41,164 bases of DNA. Source: Caulobacter sp. 17J65-9. GTDB lineage: Bacteria; Pseudomonadota; Alphaproteobacteria; Caulobacterales; Caulobacteraceae. The translations under genes were made by a program, and so were the position numbers. The notes under the pieces are model-generated. The model ran no database searches. It worked only from the letters and a program-made list of their open reading frames with translations, and was not told the DNA's origin. Of the stretch, positions 7,914 through 15,034 are shown one piece after another. The stretch's first letter is position 1; each line of letters opens with the position of its first letter. The DNA is taken from contig NZ_JAAIVC010000018.1 of NCBI RefSeq assembly GCF_010975005.1, positions 1 through 41,164 on the forward strand. Reading direction: 5' to 3'.

Positions 7914-9005
7914 TCAGATCACCAGGCTCATGGAGTCCTGGTGGTCGGGCAGGGCGGCGGCGCGCACGAGGCGGCCTTCGAGGCCTTCGCGCAGGAAGCC
8001 GGCGATCTCGGTGCAGGCCACCTCGGCGCACGGCACCAGGCCGGCGAACTCCGGGAAGGCGTGGGGCAGGCCGTCGTAGCAGCGGTAGATCACCGGCACG
8101 CCCTTGGACTTCAGCTTGCGGGCGTAGGACTCGCCCTGGTCGGCCAGCGGGTCGAAACCGGCCGTGACGATCAGGGCCGGGGCGAAGCCGGCGACGTCGG
8201 CGCGCAGGGGCGACAGGCGCGGGTCGTTCGGGTCGGCGTCGGCGCTAAGATACCAGCCCAGCACCCACTTCAGCGCCTGCGCCGACAGCGGCCAGGCGTC
8301 GGCGTAGGTCTGCATCGACTGGCTCTCGTCGGCGATGTCGACCAGCGGGCAGATCAGCAGTTGCAGCACCGGCTGGGGCTGCCGCTCGGCCTTCAGCGCC
8401 GCGCAGATGCCGGCGGCGAAGCCGGCGCCGATCGACTGGCCGCCGACCGCGGCGACGCCCGGCGGGCCGCCCAGACGCTCGGCGTTCTCCAGCGCCCAGG
8501 CGTAGGCCGCGAAGGCGTCGTCGAACCCGGCAGGGAAGCGGTGCTCCGGGGCCAGGCGGTAGGCGGGGGCCAGCACCAGGCACTGGCCGTACTCGGCCAG
8601 CCGGGCGCAAAGGGCGTGGCTGGTTTCCAGGTCGCCGACCACGCCGGCGCCGTCATGGAAGAACACCAGCACCGGTGCGGCCGGATCCAGCGTCGAAGGG
8701 CGGTAGAGCCGCGCCGTCAGGGTGGAGGCCGGGCCGTCGATCATCACCGTGTCGACCCGCACCATGCTCGGCGCGCGCGGGGCGGCGGTCTCGACCATCT
8801 CGGCCCAGGTCGTGCGCGCCTCTTCCGGGGTCACCGAGGCGATGCCGCGCGGCTTGCGCCAGGCCTTCCACAGGAACTGGAAACGGGGATCCAGCGTGCG
8901 GCCGCCACGCCAGATCACCCCGCCGCCCGACAGGGCGCGCAACACCGGCGGCGGCAGGGACAGGACGGACTTGAGATACAGACGCTGAATCGCCGGGTCG
9001 GCCAT
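7914..9005 (-). CDS. Alpha/beta hydrolase, HSL (hormone-sensitive lipase) type esterase
   Basis: The protein has 363 residues. The alpha/beta hydrolase_3 fold is shown by the oxyanion segment FFHDGAG, the nucleophile elbow GGQSIGAG, the acid residue in AGFDPLADQG and the catalytic His in YDGLPHAF. The stretch YRLAPEHRFPAGFDDA is diagnostic of the HSL group. Two departures stand out: the oxyanion motif is HDGAG rather than HGGG, and the elbow is GQSIG rather than GDSAG. It probably hydrolyses a carboxylic ester, substrate unknown. GGAG lies 6 nt before the ATG. It follows the M20 peptidase by 73 bp on the same strand and may be cotranscribed. Confidence 0.88.
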   Translation of the reverse strand: MADPAIQRLYLKSVLSLPPPVLRALSGGGVIWRGGRTLDPRFQFLWKAWRKPRGIASVTPEEARTTWAEMVETAAPRAPSMVRVDTVMIDGPASTLTARLYRPSTLDPAAPVLVFFHDGAGVVGDLETSHALCARLAEYGQCLVLAPAYRLAPEHRFPAGFDDAFAAYAWALENAERLGGPPGVAAVGGQSIGAGFAAGICAALKAERQPQPVLQLLICPLVDIADESQSMQTYADAWPLSAQALKWVLGWYLSADADPNDPRLSPLRADVAGFAPALIVTAGFDPLADQGESYARKLKSKGVPVIYRCYDGLPHAFPEFAGLVPCAEVACTEIAGFLREGLEGRLVRAAALPDHQDSMSLVI

Positions 9006-9078
9006 GGGCTACTCCGCGCGCCGTCCCCCAGGCACGGCGCAAATGGAGGACACCCTATTCGTTTCCTGGCGGCAAGCG

Positions 9079-10548
9079 TCAGCCAGCCGTCGTGGCGATG
9101 ACACGGGTGTAGAACTCCGCGGCCCGATCCAGGTTCTCGACCGACACGCGTTCGTTAGTGCCGTGGAAGCGGGAGAGCTCCTCGAACGGCACGAGGAAGG
9201 GCGCGAAGCGATAGACCCGCTCGGCCACCGGCCCGAACCAGCGGGAGTCGGTGGCGCCGATGACGATGCCGGGCACGGTCGGCGCGCCGGTGGCTTCGGT
9301 GGCCAGGGCCGCCAGGGTCGACCAGGTCGCGTCCGAGGAGGACGACACTGGCGAGGCCTCGACCGGCGTGCCTTCCCAGCTCAGCTCGACCGGCAGGCCG
9401 CGCACCGCCCGGCGCGCGCGGACCATGACGTCCTCGGCCTTGTCGCGCGGGTGCAGGCGGTAGTTGATCAGGGCGCTGGCGCGCTGAGGCAGCACGTTCT
9501 CCTTCGGCGCGCCCTCCAGCATGGTCGGCGCGACGGTGGTGTGCAGCATGGCCGCCAGCTCCGGCGTTTCGCCCATCTTCCGGGCCAGCAGCGGCCCGAA
9601 CAGCCAGTCGTTGGCCACCAGCATGCGCATCGGCCAGCCGCCGCCGTCGGCCATGCCGCGCACCGTCTGCGCGCCCGGGCCTTCGAACTTGAGCGGGAAG
9701 GGATCCCCCGCGATCCTGTCGACCGCGCGGGCCAGAGTGACGACCGCGGTCTCCTTCGGCGGCGCGGACGAGTGGCCGCCTTCGGCGCTCGCCGTCACCC
9801 GCAAGGTGGCGTAGCCCTTCTCGGCCGTGGACATGACCGCCACCGGCTCGCCGGTCAGGGCGTTCGAGGTCACGGCCACGCCGCCCTCGTCGAGCACGAA
9901 CTCGGGGCGGATCTTGCGGTCGGCGAACCATTTGGCGGCGGTGGCGGCCCCGGTGCCCAGCGTCTCTTCGTTATGGCCGAACACGAAGTAGACCGTGCGC
10001 CGGGGCTTGAAGCCGCGCCCGGCCAGGGCGTCGGCGGCCTCCATCAGCGCGACCAGCGAACCCTTGTCGTCGAAGGCGCCGCGGCCCCAGACGTAGCCCT
10101 CGGCGATCTCGCCGGAAAACGGCGGGCGCACCCAGTCCTTCTCGGTCCCGGGCGTGACCGGCACCACGTCCTGGTGGGCCATCAGCACGATCGGCGGCAG
10201 CTTCGGATCCGAGCCCGGCCAGGCGTAGATCAGGGTGCGGCCGTCGACGACCTCGCGGGTCATGGCCGCGTGGGCGGCGGGATAGGTCGCCTGCATCCAG
10301 GCGTGCAGCCTGTCCCACTCTTCCCAGCGGTTGGCGGCGACGTCCTGGTTGGAGACGGTCTGGAAGCGGATGGCTTCGCCCAGGTGCGCGGCGGCGCGGG
10401 CGGCGTCGACCGGGGTGGCGGCGGCCAGGGCGGCGGGCTTTTCGGCGCCGGCCTCAGGCTTCCAGGTCATGGTGCGCACGGCCACGACGGCGGCCAGCGT
10501 CAGCAGGCTCGCGCCCGCAATGAGCGCGACGTTGCGAACGACCTTCAT
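9079..10548 (-). CDS. M20 family metallopeptidase, membrane-anchored or exported
   Basis: The protein has 489 residues. An N-terminal hydrophobic segment (NVALIAGASLLTLAAVVAV) indicates a signal anchor or signal peptide. The M20 dizinc peptidase motifs are LMAHQDVVPV, WGRGAFDDKGSL (bridging Asp) and GHNEETLGTG (catalytic Glu), with a dimerisation domain in the middle and a final His motif in SRFHGTNERV. Length and the Gly-Arg-Gly-Ala-Phe-Asp-Asp pattern fit the carboxypeptidase S/PM20D1-like branch, which acts on peptides or N-acyl amino acids. The substrate is not determinable here. It is divergent from the serine hydrolase, with 83 bp between starts and a perfect palindrome in that gap. Confidence 0.9.
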   Translation of the reverse strand: MKVVRNVALIAGASLLTLAAVVAVRTMTWKPEAGAEKPAALAAATPVDAARAAAHLGEAIRFQTVSNQDVAANRWEEWDRLHAWMQATYPAAHAAMTREVVDGRTLIYAWPGSDPKLPPIVLMAHQDVVPVTPGTEKDWVRPPFSGEIAEGYVWGRGAFDDKGSLVALMEAADALAGRGFKPRRTVYFVFGHNEETLGTGAATAAKWFADRKIRPEFVLDEGGVAVTSNALTGEPVAVMSTAEKGYATLRVTASAEGGHSSAPPKETAVVTLARAVDRIAGDPFPLKFEGPGAQTVRGMADGGGWPMRMLVANDWLFGPLLARKMGETPELAAMLHTTVAPTMLEGAPKENVLPQRASALINYRLHPRDKAEDVMVRARRAVRGLPVELSWEGTPVEASPVSSSSDATWSTLAALATEATGAPTVPGIVIGATDSRWFGPVAERVYRFAPFLVPFEELSRFHGTNERVSVENLDRAAEFYTRVIATTAG

Positions 10549-10590
10549 GACCGTGATTTAACCCCGACTTTGCTGGTGAACGCCCCCCGT

Positions 10591-10604
10591 CGAGCTTAAG
10601 CTCG
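10591..10604. promoter_or_regulatory. 14-bp perfect palindrome between divergent genes
   Basis: CGAGCTTAAGCTCG reads identically on both strands. It sits 43 bp before the M20 peptidase start and 28 bp before the serine hydrolase start, so it could be a shared operator. It could also be a short hairpin without function. Confidence 0.35.
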
Positions 10605-10631
10605 GCGCTAGCAATGACCAGAGGGCTTCGC

Positions 10632-11732
10632 ATGGACCGTCGCGCCTTTGTCGCCGCAGCGCTCGGCGCCGGCTTTCTGCCCGCCGTGGCGCGTGCGCAG
10701 GAGGCGGACGCCTCTGCGGACGAGCTGATCGCGCCGATCCTGGCCGAGACCGGCGCGCCGGCCCTGGCCGGGGCGGTGGTGACCCGCGACGGCTTCGCGT
10801 GGCTGGGCGCAGGCGGCGTGCGCCGGGCCGGCGGCACCGACAAGGTCACGGTCGAGGACCAGTGGCACCTCGGCTCCAACACCAAGGCCATGACCGCGGC
10901 GCTCTACGCGCGGCTGGTGGAGCAGGGCCGGGCCAGGTGGGGCGCGGGGACGGGCGAGCTGTTTCCCAAGCTGAAGACCGATCCGGCCTGGAGCGGGACG
11001 ACCATCCAGCAGTTCATGGCCCATCGCGCGGGCCTCAGCGACAAGGGCCTGATCGACAGCGCCTGGCTGATCGCCGCCCAGACCGATCCGCGCCCGCTGC
11101 CGGACCAGCGCCGCGCCTTCGTGGCCAAGGCGCTGGGCGCCAAGCCGGGGCTCGCGTCGGGAACCTACGAATACGCCAACGCCGACTACGTGCTGGCCGG
11201 GGCGGCGATCGAACGCGCCTCCGGCCTCGACTGGGAGAGCGCGATCCGCGCCGAGCTGTTCTCGCCGCTGGGCATCGAAGGGGCCGGTTTCGGCGCCCCC
11301 GACGGCGACCAGCCGTGGGGCCACCTGAACGGCGTGGCGGTCGATCCCATGCAGCTGGGCGCCGACAACCCCGCCGCCATGGGCCCGGCCGGCACGGTGC
11401 ACATGTCGCTGCAGGACTACGCCAGGTTCCTGCGGGTGTTCCTGACCGACGGGGGCGAGCTGCTGCAGCCGTCGTCGGTGGCGACCCTGACCACGCCCTG
11501 GGGCGGCCAGCCCAACGCCTATGCGCTGGGCTGGGGGACGCTGGAGCGTCGCCAGTGGGCGAACGGGCCGGTGCTGACCCACAGCGGTTCGAACAATCGC
11601 TGGATGGCGGTGGCCATGGTCGCGCCGGCGCGCGGCCTCGCCTTCGTGACGGTGTCCAACGACCGCGCGAAGGGTGAAAAGGCGACGCAGGCATTGCTTC
11701 TGAAATTGATCGACCGCTTCGCCCGGGCCTGA
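10632..11732 (+). CDS. Serine hydrolase of the beta-lactamase family (class C-like)
   Basis: The protein has 366 residues from the ATG at 10632, chosen because AGAGGG lies 7 nt upstream and because the protein then begins MDRRAFVAAALGAGF, a twin-arginine-type signal ending near ARAQE. A start at 10614 has no ribosome site. The catalytic SxxK is in LGSNTKAM, the second motif is YANADY (Y-x-N), and HSGSNN replaces the usual HTG/KTG triad. This matches the large beta-lactamase/D-alanyl-peptidase/esterase superfamily (PF00144). Antibiotic hydrolysis cannot be inferred; many members are esterases or peptidases. It probably acts in the periplasm. Confidence 0.88.
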   Translation: MDRRAFVAAALGAGFLPAVARAQEADASADELIAPILAETGAPALAGAVVTRDGFAWLGAGGVRRAGGTDKVTVEDQWHLGSNTKAMTAALYARLVEQGRARWGAGTGELFPKLKTDPAWSGTTIQQFMAHRAGLSDKGLIDSAWLIAAQTDPRPLPDQRRAFVAKALGAKPGLASGTYEYANADYVLAGAAIERASGLDWESAIRAELFSPLGIEGAGFGAPDGDQPWGHLNGVAVDPMQLGADNPAAMGPAGTVHMSLQDYARFLRVFLTDGGELLQPSSVATLTTPWGGQPNAYALGWGTLERRQWANGPVLTHSGSNNRWMAVAMVAPARGLAFVTVSNDRAKGEKATQALLLKLIDRFARA

Positions 11733-11945
11733 GGTCCAGCGTGGTTGCCGGGCCATAAACCTCTAATTCTGTTGACCGAAGGCCGGTCGGCGGGCAGAGA
11801 TTTAGAGCGATCCGAGATCTAGGCTGCCCACGACGTTGGTGCACGGGCGAAAGCTCGTCTCCTGAACTGACTGCTTCCGGAACGGATTGAGACTGGGTCG
11901 GGCTCGCCTGACCCTCCTGGAAACGGCTCGTTTAGGAGAGCTTCG
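11733..11945 (+). other. 213-bp intergenic leader of the cold-shock gene
   Basis: This gap precedes the cold-shock gene. A TTGACC (11772-11777) could be a -35 element, but no convincing -10 follows, so the promoter is not assigned. A long 5' leader would fit cold-shock mRNAs, which often have structured leaders. The ribosome site AGGAG lies 8 nt before the ATG. The segment AAACCTCTAATTCTG weakly resembles the linker of the palindromic repeats, but no paired arms surround it. Confidence 0.3.
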
Positions 11946-12149
11946 ATGGCTAACGGCACGGTGAAGTGGTTCAACGCCACCAAGGGTTACGGCTTCATTC
12001 AGCCGGAAGACGGCGGCGCTGACGTGTTCGTGCACGTCACGGCGGTCCAGCGCGCGGGCCTGCAGGGTCTCGATGAAGGCCAGCGTCTGGCCTATGAGCT
12101 GCAGAACGAGCGCGGCAAGACCGCTGCGGTGAACCTGCAGCCGCTCTGA
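11946..12149 (+). CDS. Cold-shock domain protein
   Basis: The protein has 67 residues and is a single cold-shock domain that binds single-stranded RNA and DNA, typically acting as an RNA chaperone in the cytoplasm. RNP1 is KGYGFIQ (13-19) and RNP2 is VFVHV (27-31), with the usual GTVKWFNATKGYGFI opening. The clear AGGAG ribosome site, long leader and strong rho-independent terminator fit a highly expressed single-gene transcript. Which csp paralogue it is, and whether cold induces it, cannot be told from the sequence. Confidence 0.95.
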   Translation: MANGTVKWFNATKGYGFIQPEDGGADVFVHVTAVQRAGLQGLDEGQRLAYELQNERGKTAAVNLQPL

Positions 12150-12172
12150 TTTCCGGATCAGAACGAAATCCG

Positions 12173-12212
12173 CGGGCGCGGAAGCTTCAGGCTTCCGCGC
12201 CCGTTTTCGTTT
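12173..12212 (+). terminator. Rho-independent terminator of the cold-shock gene
   Basis: A 13-bp perfect stem (CGGGCGCGGAAGC / GCTTCCGCGCCCG) with loop TTCAG is followed by TTTTCGTTT. It lies 24 bp after the cold-shock stop codon. The converging EamA gene ends inside it: its TGA is at 12189-12187, in the loop, and its last residues are encoded by the right arm. Confidence 0.9.
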
Positions 12213-13101
12213 GAGCCGCCGCCCGGGCACTGGAGCGCGCGCTCGACCATTGGGCCAGCACCACGCCCGACAGGGCCAACAGGCCGCCCAGCGCCTGCAT
12301 CGGCACGATCCGTTCGGCGAAGATGATCCAGCCCAGGATGGCCGCCACCACGGGCTGGACGAACACCACCACCGAGGCCGTCGCGGCCGGCAGCCGGCCC
12401 AGCGCCCAGGCGATGGCGCCCTGGCCGGTGACGTGCACCACGGCCAGCCCCACACACGCGGCCCAGCCGGCGAGACCCAGCGGGGTCACCTGCTCGCCCA
12501 TCGCCAGGCTGACGATCAGCAGCACCGGCGTGCCGGCCAGGGTCGACCAGAACATCACCCGCGAGGCCGAGGCGCTCATCCGCGCGGCGCGCACCACCAG
12601 GAAGTAGGCCCCGTACCAGGCGGCGGTGATGATCGAGAGCAGGTTGCCGAGCGCCGGGTTGGTCCCCTGTCCGCCGGCGCCCTTGGCGGCGGCCATCATC
12701 CAGGCGCCGATAAGCGCCAGGCCGAGCGCGACCACGAACAGCCGCGCCGGCTTTTCCTTGAACATCAGCCAGGCCGCGACGGTGACCACGACCGGCATCA
12801 GGTTGGTCAGGACCGTGGCGTTGGTCACCGAGGTCAGGGTCACACCGTAGTGCCAGCAGGCGAGGTCGCCGGCGAACAGCACCCCGGCCAGGAGGCACAG
12901 CTTCCATGGCGTGCCGCCGCCCTCCGGTTCGCGCTTCGAGAAGGTCATGATCGCCAGCAGCGGCACGGCCAGGAACAGCCGCCAGAAGCCCGCGGCCGCG
13001 GGGCCGGTTTCCGTCAGGCGGACCAGGATCGGGGCGAAACCGATGGCGGCGGCGCCGAGGACGAGGGCGAGGACGGCGGCGCCGCGTTCAGACTTTACCA
13101 T
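12187..13101 (-). CDS. EamA/DMT-family membrane transporter
   Basis: The protein has 304 residues with about ten membrane helices in two EamA repeats (about 10-140 and 160-285). The first repeat begins LALVLGAAAIGFAPILVRLTETGPAAAGFWR, and the second includes VVFVQPVVAAILGWIIFAE, a typical end-of-repeat motif. Drug/metabolite transporters of this type usually export amino acids or other small metabolites; the substrate is unknown. The ATG at 13101 was preferred because the hydrophobic core begins soon after; upstream in-frame residues are untypical and lie inside a palindromic repeat. The coding end overlaps the cold-shock terminator. Confidence 0.88.
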   Translation of the reverse strand: MVKSERGAAVLALVLGAAAIGFAPILVRLTETGPAAAGFWRLFLAVPLLAIMTFSKREPEGGGTPWKLCLLAGVLFAGDLACWHYGVTLTSVTNATVLTNLMPVVVTVAAWLMFKEKPARLFVVALGLALIGAWMMAAAKGAGGQGTNPALGNLLSIITAAWYGAYFLVVRAARMSASASRVMFWSTLAGTPVLLIVSLAMGEQVTPLGLAGWAACVGLAVVHVTGQGAIAWALGRLPAATASVVVFVQPVVAAILGWIIFAERIVPMQALGGLLALSGVVLAQWSSARSSARAAAQTKTGAEA

Positions 13102-13141
13102 GGCGGCCCTTGTGAGCCGAAACGCAGCGCGGCGAAAGCCC

Positions 13142-13228
13142 GTGGTCCGGCCCCAACAGGTGGTTCCCGGCTGTTGGGGTGGGTCGGACCACAAGCTTAT
13201 GAATTTGTGGATCGGCGAGCCGATCCAC
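13142..13228. repeat. Bipartite palindromic intergenic element, copy C (diverged)
   Basis: The first palindrome (13142-13192) has outer arms GTGGTCCG / CGGACCAC and inner arms CCCCAACAG / CTGTTGGGG. The second (13207-13228) is GTGGATCGGC-GA-GCCGATCCAC, perfect. The linker AAGCTTATGAATTT resembles copy A's AACCTATGAATT, and the core GTGGTTCCCGG keeps the GTGG-N3-CCGG pattern. The stems differ in sequence from copies A and B but remain paired. The end at 13228 falls on the stop codon of gluQ (TAG, 13230-13228). A hairpin role as gluQ terminator is possible, but no T-run follows. Confidence 0.65.
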
Positions 13229-14091
13229 TAGTCGAAGCCGAGTTCGGCCTTGAGCTCGCGCGGCGAGACGCCGCGGGCGCGCAGCTCCTGCAGGGTCTCG
13301 GCCCGGTCGCGCTTGGCGAAGCGCCGCCCTTGCGCGTCGGTCAGCAATCGGTGGTGCCGATAGCGCGGCGTGGGCAGGTCCAGCAGGGCCTGCAGCAGGC
13401 GCTGGATGTGGGTGGCTTCGAACAGGTCCTGGCCGCGCACCACATGGCTGACCTCCTGCAGGGCGTCGTCGAACACGGCGGCCAGGTGGTAGGCGACCCC
13501 GACGTCCTTGCGGGCCAGCACCACGTCGCCGGCGGTCTCCGGCCGGGCCTGGATCACCCCGGTCTCGCCCAGCGGCCCTTCGCCCGTTTCGACGAAGGTC
13601 AGGGCGTCCCAGCCGCCGATCGCCTCGCGCGCGCGGTCCAGCGACAGCCGCCAGGCGTAAGCACGCCCTTCGGCCAGCAGGGCGGTCTCGTCAGCAGGCG
13701 ACAGCGGCTGACCGCGATAGATCGCGCCCTCGGGGCCTTCGCCGGGGCCGTGCGGCGCGCGGGCGATCTCGTCCAGGATCTCGCGGCGGGTCTTGAAGCA
13801 GCGATAGACCAGGCCGCGCGCGATCAGGCGGTCCAGCGCCCCGCGATACGCGTCGAAGTGGGCCGACTGCCGCCGCACTGGCTCCTCCCACTCCAGTCCC
13901 AGCCAGGCCAGGTCCTCGTAGAGCCCCTGCTCGTACTCCGGCCGGCAGCGGGTCAGGTCGATGTCCTCGACCCGCAGCAGAAACCGCCCGCCTTCCGCGC
14001 GCGCGGCCGCCTGCGCCGACAGGGCGGAAAAGGCGTGGCCCTTGTGCAGAAACCCGGTGGGGGAGGGCGCGAAACGGGTGACGAAGCTCAT
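13228..14091 (-). CDS. gluQ: Glutamyl-Q tRNA(Asp) synthetase
   Basis: The protein has 287 residues, the length of a class I glutamyl-tRNA synthetase catalytic core without the anticodon-binding domain. The family activates glutamate and attaches it to the queuosine base of tRNA(Asp). The ATP motif is RFAPSPTGFLHKGH (6-19), with RVEDIDLTR for glutamate binding and a KMSKS-like FAKRD near the end. The zinc-binding cysteines of the E. coli enzyme are mostly absent (YRCFKTRREI, IYRGQPL), so zinc binding is probably lost. AGAGG precedes the ATG. Its start is only 23 bp from that of the divergent glycosylase. Confidence 0.93.
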   Translation of the reverse strand: MSFVTRFAPSPTGFLHKGHAFSALSAQAAARAEGGRFLLRVEDIDLTRCRPEYEQGLYEDLAWLGLEWEEPVRRQSAHFDAYRGALDRLIARGLVYRCFKTRREILDEIARAPHGPGEGPEGAIYRGQPLSPADETALLAEGRAYAWRLSLDRAREAIGGWDALTFVETGEGPLGETGVIQARPETAGDVVLARKDVGVAYHLAAVFDDALQEVSHVVRGQDLFEATHIQRLLQALLDLPTPRYRHHRLLTDAQGRRFAKRDRAETLQELRARGVSPRELKAELGFD

Positions 14092-14114
14092 GGCCTCTGA
14101 TTACACCCGGTTTC

Positions 14115-14759
14115 ATGATCGTCGCCCCCTCCGCCGAGGACCTTTTCGCCGCCCGCGCCGCCCTGGTCGCGCTGGACCCGGCCCTGGCGCACGCGCACGC
14201 GGTCACGCCGGCCTTCGAGTGGCGCACGCGCGAGGGCGGTTTCGCGGGCCTGATGCGCATGCTGGTCGAGCAGCAGGTCTCCACCGCCTCGGCCGCGGCG
14301 ATCTGGCGGCGGGTGGAGGCGGGGCTGGGCGAGATCGCGCCGGCGCCGGTGCTGGCCCGCGAGATCGAGGACCTGCGCGCGCTGGGCCTGTCCCTGCCGA
14401 AGGCCCGCTACGCCCACGCCATCGCCGAGGCCTGCGCGACGGGCGCGCTCGACTTCGCCGGCCTGCGTGATCTGCCAGACGCCGAGGCGATCGCGCGGCT
14501 GACGGCGGTGAAGGGGATCGGTCGCTGGACGGCCGAGATCTACCTGATGTTCTGCGAGGGGCGCGCCGACATCTTCCCGGGCGGCGACATCGCCCTGCAG
14601 GAGGCCATGCGCTGGGCCGACCGGGCCGAAAGGCGCCCGTCCGAGCGGGAGGCCGCGGCTCGAGCCGAGCTCTGGCGTCCGCACCGTTCGGTGGCCGCGC
14701 ACCTGCTGTGGCGCTGGTACGGCGGCGTCAAACGCGGCGAACTCTCTAGAGCGCGATAG
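14115..14759 (+). CDS. DNA-3-methyladenine glycosylase, AlkA-like (HhH-GPD)
   Basis: The protein has 214 residues. It is expected to remove alkylated bases in base-excision repair. The helix-hairpin-helix is AVKGIGRWTAEIYLM, followed by the catalytic aspartate Asp158 in FPGGDIALQEAM. The N-terminal helix segment FAGLMRMLVEQQVSTASAAAIWRR is the usual AlkA/HhH-GPD pattern. It is shorter than E. coli AlkA because the amino-terminal TBP-like domain is missing, as in many bacterial homologues. The last codons and the TAG stop come from the palindromic repeat that starts at 14747. No ribosome site is visible. Confidence 0.9.
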   Translation: MIVAPSAEDLFAARAALVALDPALAHAHAVTPAFEWRTREGGFAGLMRMLVEQQVSTASAAAIWRRVEAGLGEIAPAPVLAREIEDLRALGLSLPKARYAHAIAEACATGALDFAGLRDLPDAEAIARLTAVKGIGRWTAEIYLMFCEGRADIFPGGDIALQEAMRWADRAERRPSEREAAARAELWRPHRSVAAHLLWRWYGGVKRGELSRAR

Positions 14760-14860
14760 CCGAAAGTGGACGCCGGTTTCGGCGGCCATCGCGCTCCAAC
14801 TAAGAGTTTCGAGCCTTCTTGCCCGCTTCGGATGATTCCATCCGAAGCGGGAAGGCTCGA
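14747..14860. repeat. Bipartite palindromic intergenic element, copy B (RIME-like)
   Basis: The first palindrome (14747-14798) is a near copy of 4572-4623, with four differences by eye, arms GAGCGCGAT / ATCGCGCTC and core GTGGACGCCGG. The second (14809-14860) has arms TCGAGCCTTC / GAAGGCTCGA and inner arms CCGCTTCGGAT / ATCCGAAGCGG. Relative to copy A the inner stem carries two paired changes (T-A to C-G), so pairing is kept. The glycosylase stop TAG (14757-14759) lies inside the left arm. Confidence 0.85.
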
Positions 14861-15034
14861 GCGGGCAAGTCGTGTCGCCGCTGTCATAGGACCGTCGTCC
14901 AGAATCGCGTATACGGGGAACTGTCGGGTGACTTTGAAGTCTACCCGGGCGTTCTAGCGAGGAAGGAGGCGTGTCTTCAGTCCGGTCGCATTGAACTCAC
15001 CCAGGCGGCGTCCATCGCCGTGGAGGGCCCACCG

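Noticed and set aside
10632-11732. Serine hydrolase as an antibiotic-resistance beta-lactamase
   Set aside because: The third motif is HSG rather than KTG and the family is functionally broad; resistance cannot be supported from sequence alone.
11750-11825. Possible degenerate palindromic element (AAACCTCTAATTCTG, similar to the copy A linker)
   Set aside because: The linker-like stretch is not flanked by paired arms, so it cannot be told from chance.
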